A stretch of 23,361 nt of DNA from Oscillospiraceae bacterium (GTDB lineage: Bacteria; Bacillota_A; Clostridia; Oscillospirales; Oscillospiraceae): NCBI GenBank assembly GCA_017549325.1, contig JAFYVA010000103.1:1-23361 (forward strand). Reading direction: 5' to 3'. Made by a program: the position numbers and the translations under genes. The notes under the pieces were generated by a model that worked only from the letters and a program-made list of their open reading frames with translations, was not told the DNA's origin and did no database searches. Positions 1-7,033 of this stretch are shown piece by piece. How positions within the stretch are numbered: the first letter of the stretch is position 1; each line of letters starts with the position of its first letter.

Positions 1-183
1 ACCCAGCTCCTCCAGCATGGAGAAGAACAGCGTCACGTCGCTGATCTGGGGAATATTTTCAATGCGGCAAACGCCATCCACCAGCAGTGCTGCGGGGATG
101 ATGCCCACGGCGGCGTTCTTGGCACCGCTGATGGTCACCTCACCGAACAGGGGGCGGCCGCCACGAATAATATATTGATTCAA
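1..183 (-). CDS. murA: UDP-N-acetylglucosamine 1-carboxyvinyltransferase (MurA), N-terminal 61 residues, partial
   Basis: MurA transfers enolpyruvate from PEP to UDP-GlcNAc, the first committed step of cytoplasmic peptidoglycan precursor synthesis. Only the first 61 codons lie in the window; the gene continues past the left edge. The N-terminus reads MNQYIIRGGRPLFGEVTISG, followed by AKNAA, the family's N-terminal signature; the Lys-Asn pair falls at residues 22-23, the same positions as the active-site K22/N23 of E. coli MurA. The start is a TTG (183-181) preceded by AGAGGA at a normal distance; no ATG fits in frame. The gene diverges from trkH and has its own promoter and a structured leader. 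Firmicutes often carry two MurA paralogues, and this fragment cannot say which one it is. Confidence 0.9.
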   Translation of the reverse strand, partial: MNQYIIRGGRPLFGEVTISGAKNAAVGIIPAALLVDGVCRIENIPQISDVTLFFSMLEELG

Positions 184-242
184 AGCAAAGTCCTCTTTTC
201 CGAATGCTTGTATTCCGTCTTCTCTTGTATCATGCCCGCGGC

Positions 243-273
243 GCAGCAGTTCATACCTGCTGCATTAATGCAG
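243..273 (-). promoter_or_regulatory. Structured murA leader: two overlapping inverted repeats
   Basis: The roughly 100-nt untranslated leader of murA holds a perfect 14-bp palindrome (260-273, CTGCATTAATGCAG). It overlaps a second perfect 7-bp hairpin (arms 243-249 and 257-263, 7-nt loop). They share bases 260-263, so both cannot form fully at once. No T-run follows, so this is not an intrinsic terminator. Function is unknown. The remainder of 184-441 holds the two divergent promoters and nothing else I can recognise. Confidence 0.35.
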
Positions 274-291
274 ACGTATCAATACACGGTA

Positions 292-319
292 ATTATACCA
301 TAGTTTCCGTTAAAAGCAA
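292..319 (-). promoter_or_regulatory. murA promoter (sigma-A type, extended -10)
   Basis: On the minus strand, TTGCTT (319-314), a 16-bp spacer and TATAAT (297-292). A TG dinucleotide one base upstream of the -10 makes it an extended -10. Transcription would start near 285, leaving a leader of about 100 nt before the TTG start. Confidence 0.7.
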
Positions 320-373
320 GACAGCACCACAATTTTTCCGTTTTTCATAAAATTCTTGCGGTTTTCCCCTGCC

Positions 374-402
374 TTGACGGTTGTAATGAAAGGGGGTATA
401 AT
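374..402 (+). promoter_or_regulatory. trkH promoter (sigma-A type)
   Basis: TTGACG (374-379), exactly 17 bp, then TATAAT (397-402): one mismatch from full consensus. It lies 40 bp upstream of the trkH start codon and points towards it. Confidence 0.85.
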
Positions 403-441
403 ATACTGGAATGAGTATGTTATGAAATCGGAGATCCTTTT

Positions 442-1887
442 ATGAACTTTCGCCTGATTGCCAATACAGCCGGCTACATTCTGTGGGTAGAAGCGGGATT
501 TCTGCTGCTGCCCATGGTGGTATCCCTTATTTACCGCGACGGCTGCTGGAGTGCATTTCTTCTCTGCGCCGCCATCTGCGCCGCTGTCGGTGCGCTGCTG
601 CGCGCCATTAAGGCTCGGCATACCTCGCTGCAAAACCGCGATGGCTACGCTGCGGTCGCCCTTGCATGGGTGCTGCTGTCCCTGTTCGGTGCGCTGCCCT
701 ATGTGATGACGGGTGCGATCCCCAACTATGTGGACGCGCTGTTTGAGACCGCCTCCGGCCTCACCACCACCGGTGCCTCGGTGCTGACAGAGATCGAGCA
801 TCTGCCCCACAGCATCCTGTTCTGGCGCTCTCAGACCCAGTGGATGGGCGGCATGGGCGTTCTGGTGCTGTTCCTTGCCCTGATGCCCCATCTGGGCGGC
901 GGCGCCGTGTTTTTGATGAACGCTGAGAGCCCCGGCCCCATTAAGAGCCGCATCGTACCGCGTCTGGGCGACACGGCCAAGATCCTCTACTGTCTCTATA
1001 TCGGCCTGACGGTAGCCGAGACTATTGCCTTACGCATTGCGGGAATGCCCTTCTTCGATGCGCTGAACCACGCCTTTACCACCTTGTCCACCGGTGGCTT
1101 TTCCATAAAAAACACCTCTGTGGCAGCCTATAACTCCCCCGCTATCGAGTGGGTCATCATTGCCTTTACCGTACTGGCCTCTATCAACTTCTCGCTGATG
1201 TTCCTGGCCATCCGCGGTCAATTCCGCACTGTTGCCAAGTCTCAGGAACTGCGCGCTTTTCTGCTCATCACCGTGGTGGCCGTGGCAGCTGTCTGCGGCA
1301 ACCTGATGACACAGACAGGCCTCCCCTTCTCTCAGGCGGTACGGGATGCCGCCTTCCAGGTGACCACCATCAATTCCACTACCGGTTACTGTACCCGTGA
1401 CTTTGCACTGTGGCCCCCCTTTTCTCAGGCGGTGCTGGTGCTGCTGATGCTGATCGGTGGCTGCGCCGGCTCCACTGCCGGCGGTGTGAAGGTCAGCCGA
1501 GTTTTGCTGCAGCTAAAGAGTCTGAAGCGGGAGCTGAACCGCATCGTCCATCCCAACCGCGTCAGCGTGGTGACCATGGACGGACAGACGGTTTCGGAGC
1601 AGGCGGTGTCCTCGGCTCTGGCTTTCCAAGTGGCCTATCTGCTGGTGCTGGTGGCAGGTGCATTGGTGGTGGCACTGGACGGTATGGGGATCACCGAGTC
1701 CCTCACCGCCTCCCTCAGCTGTGTCAGCAACATCGGCCCTGCCTTTGGCAGTCTCGGCCCCACATCCAACTTTGCAGGACTGAATTACTTCACCAAAGTC
1801 GTGCTGAGTCTTGAAATGCTCATGGGCCGTCTGGAACTGATGCCCCTGCTGGTGCTGCTGAACCCGGCCACATGGCGCAATAAGTAA
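442..1887 (+). CDS. trkH: TrkH/KtrB-family potassium uptake channel subunit
   Basis: Predicted potassium-translocating membrane subunit of a Trk/Ktr system; 481 residues, usual for the family. The four pore-loop filter segments, each with the conserved Gly, are visible in order: TASGLTTTGAS, TTLSTGGFS, INSTTGYC and SNIGPAFGS. The protein is hydrophobic throughout, as expected for four M1-P-M2 repeats. Start ATG 442 follows GGAGA, 7 bp away, and the gene has a near-consensus promoter. Such channels need a cytoplasmic NAD/ATP-binding TrkA or KtrA gating partner; none is encoded in this window, so the partner gene must be elsewhere. The gene stands alone and ends at a strong bidirectional terminator. 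Function of the family is certain; the choice between the names trkH and ktrB is not. Confidence 0.93.
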   Translation: MNFRLIANTAGYILWVEAGFLLLPMVVSLIYRDGCWSAFLLCAAICAAVGALLRAIKARHTSLQNRDGYAAVALAWVLLSLFGALPYVMTGAIPNYVDALFETASGLTTTGASVLTEIEHLPHSILFWRSQTQWMGGMGVLVLFLALMPHLGGGAVFLMNAESPGPIKSRIVPRLGDTAKILYCLYIGLTVAETIALRIAGMPFFDALNHAFTTLSTGGFSIKNTSVAAYNSPAIEWVIIAFTVLASINFSLMFLAIRGQFRTVAKSQELRAFLLITVVAVAAVCGNLMTQTGLPFSQAVRDAAFQVTTINSTTGYCTRDFALWPPFSQAVLVLLMLIGGCAGSTAGGVKVSRVLLQLKSLKRELNRIVHPNRVSVVTMDGQTVSEQAVSSALAFQVAYLLVLVAGALVVALDGMGITESLTASLSCVSNIGPAFGSLGPTSNFAGLNYFTKVVLSLEMLMGRLELMPLLVLLNPATWRNK

Positions 1888-1895
1888 AGAAAACC

Positions 1896-1928
1896 AAAAC
1901 TCCTCTTCCGTCGGGAAGAGGAGTTTTT
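1896..1928. terminator. Bidirectional intrinsic terminator between trkH and the deacylase gene
   Basis: A perfect 10-bp stem (CTCCTCTTCC at 1900-1909 with GGAAGAGGAG at 1914-1923) closes a GTCG loop. It is followed by TTTTT on the plus strand and preceded by AAAA, which gives a T-run on the minus strand. It lies between two convergent genes and can serve both. Confidence 0.9.
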
Positions 1929-1936
1929 CTTTTGTC

Positions 1937-2473
1937 TTACAGATCCACCACGGTCACACTATGACCCGTGTAGGGAAGAAACCTATTTAAAATGTCGCCC
2001 GTAGCAATACGCAGGGACGAGGTGTTCTTGCAGGGGTGGCAGCCGAACCACTCCGCCTCGTAGACGCTGCGATCCATGGCCAGCGTAACGCGGTGGTCGG
2101 TATCGTGCAGGAGTCCGAGAATGGAGGCCGAGCCGATTTCACAGCCCAGAAGCTCCACCATGTCCTCGCCGGTGGCGAAGCTGAGGCGGGAGGCACCGAT
2201 CATCTTGGAGAAATCCTTGGTGCTGAAGGGCTTGTCGGGTGCCATGCACAAAAGATAGAAGGCACTGCGGTTGCGGGGGGTCAGGAGCAGGTTCTTGCAG
2301 ATGCTCACGCCCAGCACCTCCGAGATGGCGGCGCAATCGTCCATGGTATCGGCGTGCTCGTGATCCACGCGGGCAAAGGGGATCTTCAGCTCCTGCAGCA
2401 GCGCATAGCAGGCAGCTTCCTGTAGGGTGCGCGCATCAAGCGGGGCGGCATCGTAGATAGGGGAAATTTCCAT
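1937..2473 (-). CDS. Prolyl-tRNA deacylase, YbaK/ProX (PrdX/ProXp-Ala-like) family
   Basis: Free-standing trans-editing domain related to the insertion domain of bacterial prolyl-tRNA synthetase; members hydrolyse mischarged aminoacyl-tRNAs, classically Ala-tRNA(Pro). The 178-residue length fits stand-alone ProX/PrdX proteins. Visible family features are the VDHEHADTMDDC segment near residue 36, ICKNLLLTPRNR containing the conserved lysine near residue 60, FSTKDFSKMIGASRLSFA and the GSASILGLL loop near 114-122. Start ATG 2473 lies only 3 nt after the murC stop, and its ribosome-binding site (GGAGG) sits in the last codons of murC, so the two are cotranscribed and probably translationally coupled. 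The family is clear; which mischarged tRNA it clears cannot be read from the sequence. Confidence 0.88.
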   Translation of the reverse strand: MEISPIYDAAPLDARTLQEAACYALLQELKIPFARVDHEHADTMDDCAAISEVLGVSICKNLLLTPRNRSAFYLLCMAPDKPFSTKDFSKMIGASRLSFATGEDMVELLGCEIGSASILGLLHDTDHRVTLAMDRSVYEAEWFGCHPCKNTSSLRIATGDILNRFLPYTGHSVTVVDL

Positions 2474-2476
2474 AGT

Positions 2477-3862
2477 TTAGCCCTCCTTGACCAGATCTTC
2501 GCCGGCGCGGTAGATATCACCGGCGCCCACCGTCAGCACCAGATCGCCGCTCTGTACCAGTTCTTTGAGGGTATCCGTCACTTCCCGAAGGGTGGCGCAA
2601 TAACGGCTGCCGTCGATGTGGGCGCAGAGATCGCGGGAGGAGATGCCGCTTTCGTTCTTCTCGCGGGCGGCATAGATCTCCGCCACCACCGCTATATCGG
2701 CCTTTTTCATCTCCTCTACAAACTCGTCGAAGAGGGCGGCGGTACGGGTGTAGGTATGGGGCTGGAAGGCGCAGATCAGGCGCTCATGGGGCAGGCTGCG
2801 GGCGGCCTTCAGCAGGGCGCGCAGCTCATCGGGGTGGTGAGCGTAGTCATCGTAGACCTTGGCGCCGTTGTACTCACCCTTGTACTCGAAGCGGCGGCCG
2901 GCACCGATAAACTCACGCAGGCCCTCCTCCACTGCCGTTCCCTCCACACCCAGCACATAGGCGGCGGCTGCGGCACAGAGGGCATTGGACACATTGTGTT
3001 CACCCGGTACACGGAGGGAAACATGGGCATAGTGCGCTCCCTCGGCCACCACATCAAAGTCGGCAAAGCCGTCGAAGAAGGCCACATTGGCCGCGTAGAC
3101 ATCGGCCGTCTTGTCCTTCACACTGCAGCGGCAGAGGTTGCCCGCGAAGTCTTTCATCGTCTCGCGCACGCCGTCATCATCCCAGTTGGCCACCACCGTG
3201 CCGCCGGCAGGTACCAGATCGGCAAAGGCGCGGAAGGAGCGCTCGATGTCGGCCAAATCCTCGAAGAAATCCAGATGGTCGGCGGCCACATTCAGCAGCA
3301 CCGCCACGGTGGGGGAGAAATTGAGGAAGGAGTTGCAATACTCACAGCTCTCCAGAATGATGGTATCCCCCTCGCCTACCCGATAGCCCTTACCCAGAAG
3401 GGGCAGCGTACCGCCGATCATAACGGTGGGGTCGCGGTGGGCAGACATAAAGATATGGGTGGCCATAGAGGTGGTAGTGGTCTTGCCGTGGGTACCGGCA
3501 ATGCACAGTGCGTTTTCATAGCTGCGCATGATGGCACCCCAGCCCTCGGCACGCTCGTAGACGGGGATGCCCCGTGCCACGGCACCGGCGATCTCAGGGT
3601 TGGAATCGCGGATGGCGGCGGTGCGGATCACCACATCACAATTACCGATGTTATCGGCGCTGTGTCCCACGGTGACGGGAATGCCCACCGCCCGCAGATG
3701 CTGCACGGTGGCACTGTCGGCCATATCCGAACCCTGCACCTGCAGACCCATCCCCTGCAGGACCTCAGCAAGCGCGCACATGGACACGCCGCCGATACCG
3801 GAGAGGTGGATGCGGCGGCCGGGGGTCATATAGGTAACAATATCCTCAGCGGGATGCTTCAT
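2477..3862 (-). CDS. murC: UDP-N-acetylmuramate--L-alanine ligase
   Basis: Cytoplasmic ATP-dependent Mur ligase that adds L-Ala to UDP-MurNAc, two steps after MurA. The 461-residue product shows the N-terminal UDP-binding motif HLSGIGGVSMCALAEVL (residues 19-35), the ATP-binding P-loop GTHGKTTTT (123-131), an ESCEYCNSFL segment in the central domain, and the C-terminal YDDYAHHP motif. Start ATG 3862 is chosen because GGAGGG precedes it and the protein then begins just before the conserved fold; the same frame stays open upstream to 5305, but that part is only the antisense of cca. It is first in a two-gene operon with the deacylase and diverges from cca. Confidence 0.95.
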   Translation of the reverse strand: MKHPAEDIVTYMTPGRRIHLSGIGGVSMCALAEVLQGMGLQVQGSDMADSATVQHLRAVGIPVTVGHSADNIGNCDVVIRTAAIRDSNPEIAGAVARGIPVYERAEGWGAIMRSYENALCIAGTHGKTTTTSMATHIFMSAHRDPTVMIGGTLPLLGKGYRVGEGDTIILESCEYCNSFLNFSPTVAVLLNVAADHLDFFEDLADIERSFRAFADLVPAGGTVVANWDDDGVRETMKDFAGNLCRCSVKDKTADVYAANVAFFDGFADFDVVAEGAHYAHVSLRVPGEHNVSNALCAAAAAYVLGVEGTAVEEGLREFIGAGRRFEYKGEYNGAKVYDDYAHHPDELRALLKAARSLPHERLICAFQPHTYTRTAALFDEFVEEMKKADIAVVAEIYAAREKNESGISSRDLCAHIDGSRYCATLREVTDTLKELVQSGDLVLTVGAGDIYRAGEDLVKEG

Positions 3863-3874
3863 GGTAATCCCTCC

Positions 3875-3895
3875 AAAAAAAGCGGACAAAGCCGC
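3875..3895 (-). promoter_or_regulatory. Short terminator-like hairpin in the murC leader
   Basis: Reading the minus strand, GCGGC, a TTT loop and GTCCGC form a five-pair stem with one bulged T (3895-3882), followed at once by seven Ts (3881-3875) and then the murC ribosome-binding site. It looks like a weak intrinsic terminator between the predicted transcription start (about 3912) and the gene. The stem is short, so it may do nothing. Confidence 0.3.
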
Positions 3896-3897
3896 GA

Positions 3898-3926
3898 TTG
3901 TAATTTCTTCGAACATATAGTATACT
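3898..3926 (+). promoter_or_regulatory. Probable cca promoter, overlapping the murC promoter
   Basis: TTGTAA (3898-3903), a 17-bp spacer and TATACT (3921-3926). The -35 is weak (4 of 6). The -10 shares four bases with the murC -10. Downstream, an 8-bp hairpin with one G-U pair (arms 3945-3952 and 3956-3963, ATT loop) lies just before the cca ribosome-binding site AAAGGAGGGG. Confidence 0.5.
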
Positions 3927-3947
3927 ACACACAGCAAAAAAGTGCAA
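3919..3947 (-). promoter_or_regulatory. murC promoter (sigma-A type)
   Basis: On the minus strand, TTGCAC (3947-3942), a 17-bp spacer and TATACT (3924-3919). The start would be near 3912, about 50 nt ahead of murC. The -10 lies in the palindrome TAGTATACTA (3918-3927) and overlaps the -10 of the opposing cca promoter. Confidence 0.8.
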
Positions 3948-3979
3948 CCGCCATTGGTGGTTGAAAGGAGGGGAAGAGG

Positions 3980-5293
3980 ATGCTTCCGCAGGAAGTACGG
4001 CAAGTACTGCATACACTGAGCAGCGCCGGGCACGAAGCCTATGTGGTGGGCGGCTGCGTTCGCGACATCCTCCGCGGTGTTGCGCCCCATGACTGGGACA
4101 TCACCACCTCCGCCCTCCCCGAGGAGACCATGTCCCTGTTCCCTCATTTTGCCATCCCCACAGGTCTGAAACACGGAACGGTGACGGTCCTCAGCGGCGG
4201 CTGCCCCTGCGAGGTCACCACCTACCGCGCCGACGGGGATTACTCCGACCACCGCCGCCCCGACGGCGTCACCTTCACCCGCAGTCTGCGGGAGGACTTG
4301 GCCCGCCGCGATTTTACCGTCAACGCCATGGCCATGGATGAAAACGGCGAGGTGGTGGATCCCTTCGGTGGACGGGAAGATCTGGCCGCAGGCATCCTGC
4401 GGTGCGTGGGCGAACCCGCCAAGCGGTTTTCCGAGGATGCCCTGCGTATCCTGCGGGCGCTGCGCTTTGCCGCGACCCTTGGCTTTGCCATCGAAGAGGA
4501 GACCGGGCGCGCCATCTTCGCCCTGAGAGACGATCTCCACTATGTGGCCGCCGAGCGGGTACGGGAGGAATTGACGAAGCTGCTGCTGGGCGACAGCGCC
4601 GAGGCGATTTTGACAGCCTTCCCCACCGTGCTGGGCGCGGTGATTCCCGAATTGCTGCCTGCGGTGGGCTTCGATCAGCGCAACTGCCACCACTGTCTCG
4701 ATGTGTGGGGGCACACGGCGCGTGCCGTGGGCAAGGCGGCAAAAGACAGCATCATCCGCTGGACGATGCTGCTCCACGATCTGGGCAAACCCGACACCTT
4801 CACCGTGGACGGCGAGGGCGTGGGACACTTCTACACCCACGCAGATCGCAGCGAGGAAATTGCCCGTCAGGTCGTGCAGCGGTTGCGGTTTGATAAAGCC
4901 TCCGCCCAGCGCATCGTCCGTCTGGTGCGGTATCATGACCGTCCCTTCGCCCTGACGGAGAAGTCTATGGCGCGGGCACTGCGGAAGCTGGGAGTGGAGG
5001 ACACCTTCGCCCTGTGCGCCGTGAAGCGGGCCGACAATCTGGCGCAGCACCCCGACTATCACGACCGTCAGGCCGTGCTGGACGAGGCCGAAGCGCTCCT
5101 CCACGCGGTGCTGGAGAAAGATTCCTGCTTCAGTTTGAAGCATCTGGCGGTGGATGGCAACGACCTCCTCGCTCTCGGACTCCGCGGCAAGGCCATCGGT
5201 CAGGTACTCGAACAGCTTCTCACCGCCGTGATGGACGGGGAATTGCCCAACGAAAAAGCGGCGCTGCTGAATGCGGCAAAAGAGCAGATATAA
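3980..5293 (+). CDS. cca: CCA tRNA nucleotidyltransferase with HD domain
   Basis: Adds or repairs the 3'-CCA end of tRNAs using CTP and ATP. The 437-residue protein has the class II nucleotidyltransferase head: GGCVRD near residue 24, the metal-binding DWD (HDWDITTSALPEE) near 37-39, a YRADGDYSDHRRPD stretch, and RRDFTVNAMA near 109, followed by EDALRILRALRFAATLGF, the template-reading neck. The C-terminal half carries an HD motif (LLHDLGKPDTF) and a second histidine-rich segment (GHFYTHADRSEEIA), which in related enzymes gives phosphohydrolase activity. Start ATG 3980 is preceded by GGAGGGG. Single-gene unit ending in a long hairpin. Some Firmicutes split CC- and A-adding activities between two enzymes; I assume a full CCA-adding enzyme. 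Confidence 0.93.
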   Translation: MLPQEVRQVLHTLSSAGHEAYVVGGCVRDILRGVAPHDWDITTSALPEETMSLFPHFAIPTGLKHGTVTVLSGGCPCEVTTYRADGDYSDHRRPDGVTFTRSLREDLARRDFTVNAMAMDENGEVVDPFGGREDLAAGILRCVGEPAKRFSEDALRILRALRFAATLGFAIEEETGRAIFALRDDLHYVAAERVREELTKLLLGDSAEAILTAFPTVLGAVIPELLPAVGFDQRNCHHCLDVWGHTARAVGKAAKDSIIRWTMLLHDLGKPDTFTVDGEGVGHFYTHADRSEEIARQVVQRLRFDKASAQRIVRLVRYHDRPFALTEKSMARALRKLGVEDTFALCAVKRADNLAQHPDYHDRQAVLDEAEALLHAVLEKDSCFSLKHLAVDGNDLLALGLRGKAIGQVLEQLLTAVMDGELPNEKAALLNAAKEQI

Positions 5294-5296
5294 CAA

Positions 5297-5328
5297 AAGA
5301 TGCACACATCGGACGATGTGTGCATCTT
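5297..5328. terminator. Bidirectional terminator between cca and the ACT-domain gene
   Basis: A perfect 14-bp stem (AAGATGCACACATC at 5297-5310 with its complement at 5315-5328) closes a GGAC loop. The T-tract is interrupted on the plus strand (CTTATTTTCTC) and short on the minus strand (TTTTG). The stem is strong enough to serve both convergent genes. Confidence 0.8.
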
Positions 5329-5354
5329 CTTATTTTCTCAGTAATACCCTTTTC

Positions 5355-5792
5355 TCAGCCGGCCATGATCTCAAAGCGCAGCACACCGTTGGCCGTGGTG
5401 AGGCGGGAGATCATCTCCTCCATGGCCACCGTCATGTCGCTGCTCTCCACGCTGACGGTAACACCGGCGCAGCCGTTGGTGGGAATGGTCTGGTTGATGG
5501 TGAGAATATTCGCCCCGGATGCGGCAAAAATAGAGAGGTAGCCGGACAGGACACCGGGATTGTCCTTGAGCAGTGCATACAGCGTAATGATATGGCCGGC
5601 CTTCATATTCTGGAAGGGCTGCACCGCATCCTTGTACTTATAAAAGGCGCTGCGGCTGATACCCACGGCAGCGGCGGCCTGTCCCACCGTGCTGACTTCG
5701 CCCACCTGCAGCATACGCTTAGCCTCGGCAACTTTGACAAACACTTCCGGCAGTGCATCGGCCGAAACGATGAAATATCTCTTCTTATCCAT
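5355..5792 (-). CDS. ACT-domain-containing protein, UPF0735 (PheB-like) family
   Basis: A 145-residue protein with two recognisable parts. Residues about 31-57 (VGEVSTVGQAAAAVGISRSAFYKYKD) resemble a helix-turn-helix, and residues about 68-142 form an ACT domain (HIITLYALLKDNPGVLSGYLSIFA, then GANILTINQTIP), an amino-acid-binding fold. This is the arrangement of the UPF0735/PheB family, proposed to sense an amino acid and act in transcription; the target and ligand are not shown by the sequence. Start ATG 5792 has the site AGAGGAGAG upstream. It diverges from ytvI, has its own promoter, and its start codon overlaps a 14-codon leader ORF. No aromatic or threonine biosynthesis gene lies next to it, unlike pheB-pheA or thrB-linked relatives. 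Confidence 0.85.
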   Translation of the reverse strand: MDKKRYFIVSADALPEVFVKVAEAKRMLQVGEVSTVGQAAAAVGISRSAFYKYKDAVQPFQNMKAGHIITLYALLKDNPGVLSGYLSIFAASGANILTINQTIPTNGCAGVTVSVESSDMTVAMEEMISRLTTANGVLRFEIMAG

Positions 5793-5829
5793 GCGTTCTC
5801 TCCTCTGTTGGTACTCCGTAGGTTTTCAT
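5785..5829 (-). CDS. Possible 14-codon leader ORF overlapping the ACT-domain gene start
   Basis: ATG at 5829 follows GGAGAACAA and reads MKTYGVPTEERTHG before TAA at 5787-5785. The stop overlaps the ACT-gene start (ATGGATAA), so a ribosome ending here would sit on the next gene's start. It lies within the transcript predicted from the promoter at 5847-5875. The peptide has no run of a single amino acid, so it is not a classical attenuator leader peptide. The short length means chance is quite possible. Confidence 0.3.
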   Translation of the reverse strand: MKTYGVPTEERTHG

Positions 5830-5851
5830 TTGTTCTCCGTAAGTAGATACT
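5823..5851 (+). promoter_or_regulatory. Weak candidate promoter for ytvI
   Basis: TTTTCA (5823-5828), a 17-bp spacer and GATACT (5846-5851), each 4 of 6 matches. The -10 overlaps that of the opposing promoter. If ytvI is a sporulation gene it may instead use another sigma factor, whose boxes I cannot assign. Confidence 0.3.
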
Positions 5852-5875
5852 ACCACGAGTTTTCTCTTTTTGCAA
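5847..5875 (-). promoter_or_regulatory. ACT-domain gene promoter (sigma-A type)
   Basis: On the minus strand, TTGCAA (5875-5870), a 17-bp spacer and TAGTAT (5852-5847). Downstream the leader carries two direct copies of TACGGAG about 20 nt apart, one of which supplies the GGAG ahead of the 14-codon ORF. Confidence 0.7.
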
Positions 5876-5902
5876 GGGGCATTTTGATTTCGAGGTGATG
5901 AT

Positions 5903-6967
5903 TTGGAGCAAAAACGCCGATTTCTCGTAACACTGGCCTATTGGTCTGCGATATTGGCGCTGGTCTATCTGGGATTGCGCTATGCTCTGGCATGGCTGCT
6001 GCCCTTTCTGCCTGCACTGGCGGTGGCCGCCTGGGTAGAGCCCGCCGTACAGTGGGTGCGGCACAAGATGCATCTGAAGCGCCCCTTCCTCGCCGCTGTG
6101 ATAACGCTGGCCGTAACGGCAATGACTGTGGCCGCAGCGGTGGCCATTCTCAGCGCCCTGTGGCGGCAGTTGACGGATCTGCTGGGACAGGCACCGCAGC
6201 TCCTCTCGGCGCTGCCCAGCCTGCTGACGGAGATCACGGCGCGGCTGGAGGAGTTCCGCGTAAGGCTTCCGCAGGAGTCGCGGCAGGCCATGAACGAGGC
6301 ATTGACGGCGCTGGGCAACGCCCTGGGCAGTGCGGCGGTGAACCTGTCCACCTCGCTGCTGGAGTCGGTGAAGGGCTGGATGGGCAAGCTGCCGGGGCTG
6401 CTACTCTTCTGCGCCACCGCGGTGATGGCGCTGTTTTTCACCGTCAGCAGTTATCCGCAGCTGCGCCGCTTTTTCATCCGACAGATCCCCCGTGAAAAGC
6501 TGGCGGCGGCGCGGGAGCTGAAGGAGGGCGCGCTGGGTGCCGTATGGCGGTGGGCCCGGGCGCAGGTACTGCTGATCACCGTCACCTTTGCCGAGCTTCT
6601 GGCCGGCTTTCTCCTATTGCGGCGGGACTACGCCTTGCTCTTTGCCTTCCTCATCGCCCTTCTCGATGCCCTGCCCATCTTCGGAGCGGGGATGGTGCTG
6701 CTGCCATGGGCGGCCATACTGGCACTGACGGGCGATACGGTGGGGGCACTGGGGCTGGCGGCGCTGTATGTCATCGTGTGGCTGGTGCGGAGCTTTCTCG
6801 AGCCGAAGATACTGGGCAAGAGCGGCGGCCTTCCTCCCCTGCCCTCACTTTTTGCCATCTATGTGGGTTTTCGCATCGCCGGGGTGGCGGGGATGATCTT
6901 AGGGCCGCTGGTACTGCTGCTGATGAAGGAATTCCATGACCGCCGGCTGGTTCGGCTTTGGAAATAA
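5903..6967 (+). CDS. ytvI: YtvI-like AI-2E/PerM-family membrane protein (sporulation-associated)
   Basis: A 354-residue polytopic membrane protein of the AI-2E transporter (PerM) superfamily, most like the sporulation membrane protein YtvI of Firmicutes. Visible are the paired N-terminal membrane segments (residues about 8-43), a segment at about 64-86, an amphipathic helical region at about 88-150, then hydrophobic helices. The conserved family stretch LLDALPIFGAGMVLLPWA lies near residue 251, with EPKILGKSGGLPPLPSLFAIYVGFRIAGVAGMILGP cut into the classic C-terminal block. The start is TTG 5903, with GAGGTGAT 3 bases upstream; an ATG at 5898 is out of frame and stops quickly. What it transports is unknown; a sporulation role is inferred from the family only. 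Confidence 0.82.
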   Translation: MEQKRRFLVTLAYWSAILALVYLGLRYALAWLLPFLPALAVAAWVEPAVQWVRHKMHLKRPFLAAVITLAVTAMTVAAAVAILSALWRQLTDLLGQAPQLLSALPSLLTEITARLEEFRVRLPQESRQAMNEALTALGNALGSAAVNLSTSLLESVKGWMGKLPGLLLFCATAVMALFFTVSSYPQLRRFFIRQIPREKLAAARELKEGALGAVWRWARAQVLLITVTFAELLAGFLLLRRDYALLFAFLIALLDALPIFGAGMVLLPWAAILALTGDTVGALGLAALYVIVWLVRSFLEPKILGKSGGLPPLPSLFAIYVGFRIAGVAGMILGPLVLLLMKEFHDRRLVRLWK

Positions 6968-6970
6968 ACC

Positions 6971-6999
6971 TTTTCATCCGCAGGGATCTATGATATACT
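6971..6999 (+). promoter_or_regulatory. Probable promoter of the EamA transporter gene
   Basis: TTTTCA (6971-6976), a 17-bp spacer and TATACT (6994-6999), with TG one base before the -10 (extended -10). It lies in the 66-bp gap after ytvI, so the transporter gene may be transcribed on its own. No terminator is visible after ytvI, so read-through is also possible. Confidence 0.55.
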
Positions 7000-7033
7000 C
7001 ACCTTACTTGCAGTAAAGGGAGGTGAGAAGGCC

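Noticed and set aside
366..395. CCCCT...AGGGG inverted repeat flanking the trkH -35
   Set aside because: Arms of five bases with a 20-nt gap are too short to claim as an operator.
184..441. T-box, riboswitch or tRNA in the murA-trkH gap
   Set aside because: No T-box sequence, aptamer core or cloverleaf was found by eye; only two promoters and the hairpins reported.
3863..5305. Upstream half of a very long minus-strand reading frame (2477..5305) joined to murC
   Set aside because: It is exactly antisense to cca, lacks any recognisable domain, and murC has a proper site and start at 3862. Long antisense frames are common in GC-rich DNA.
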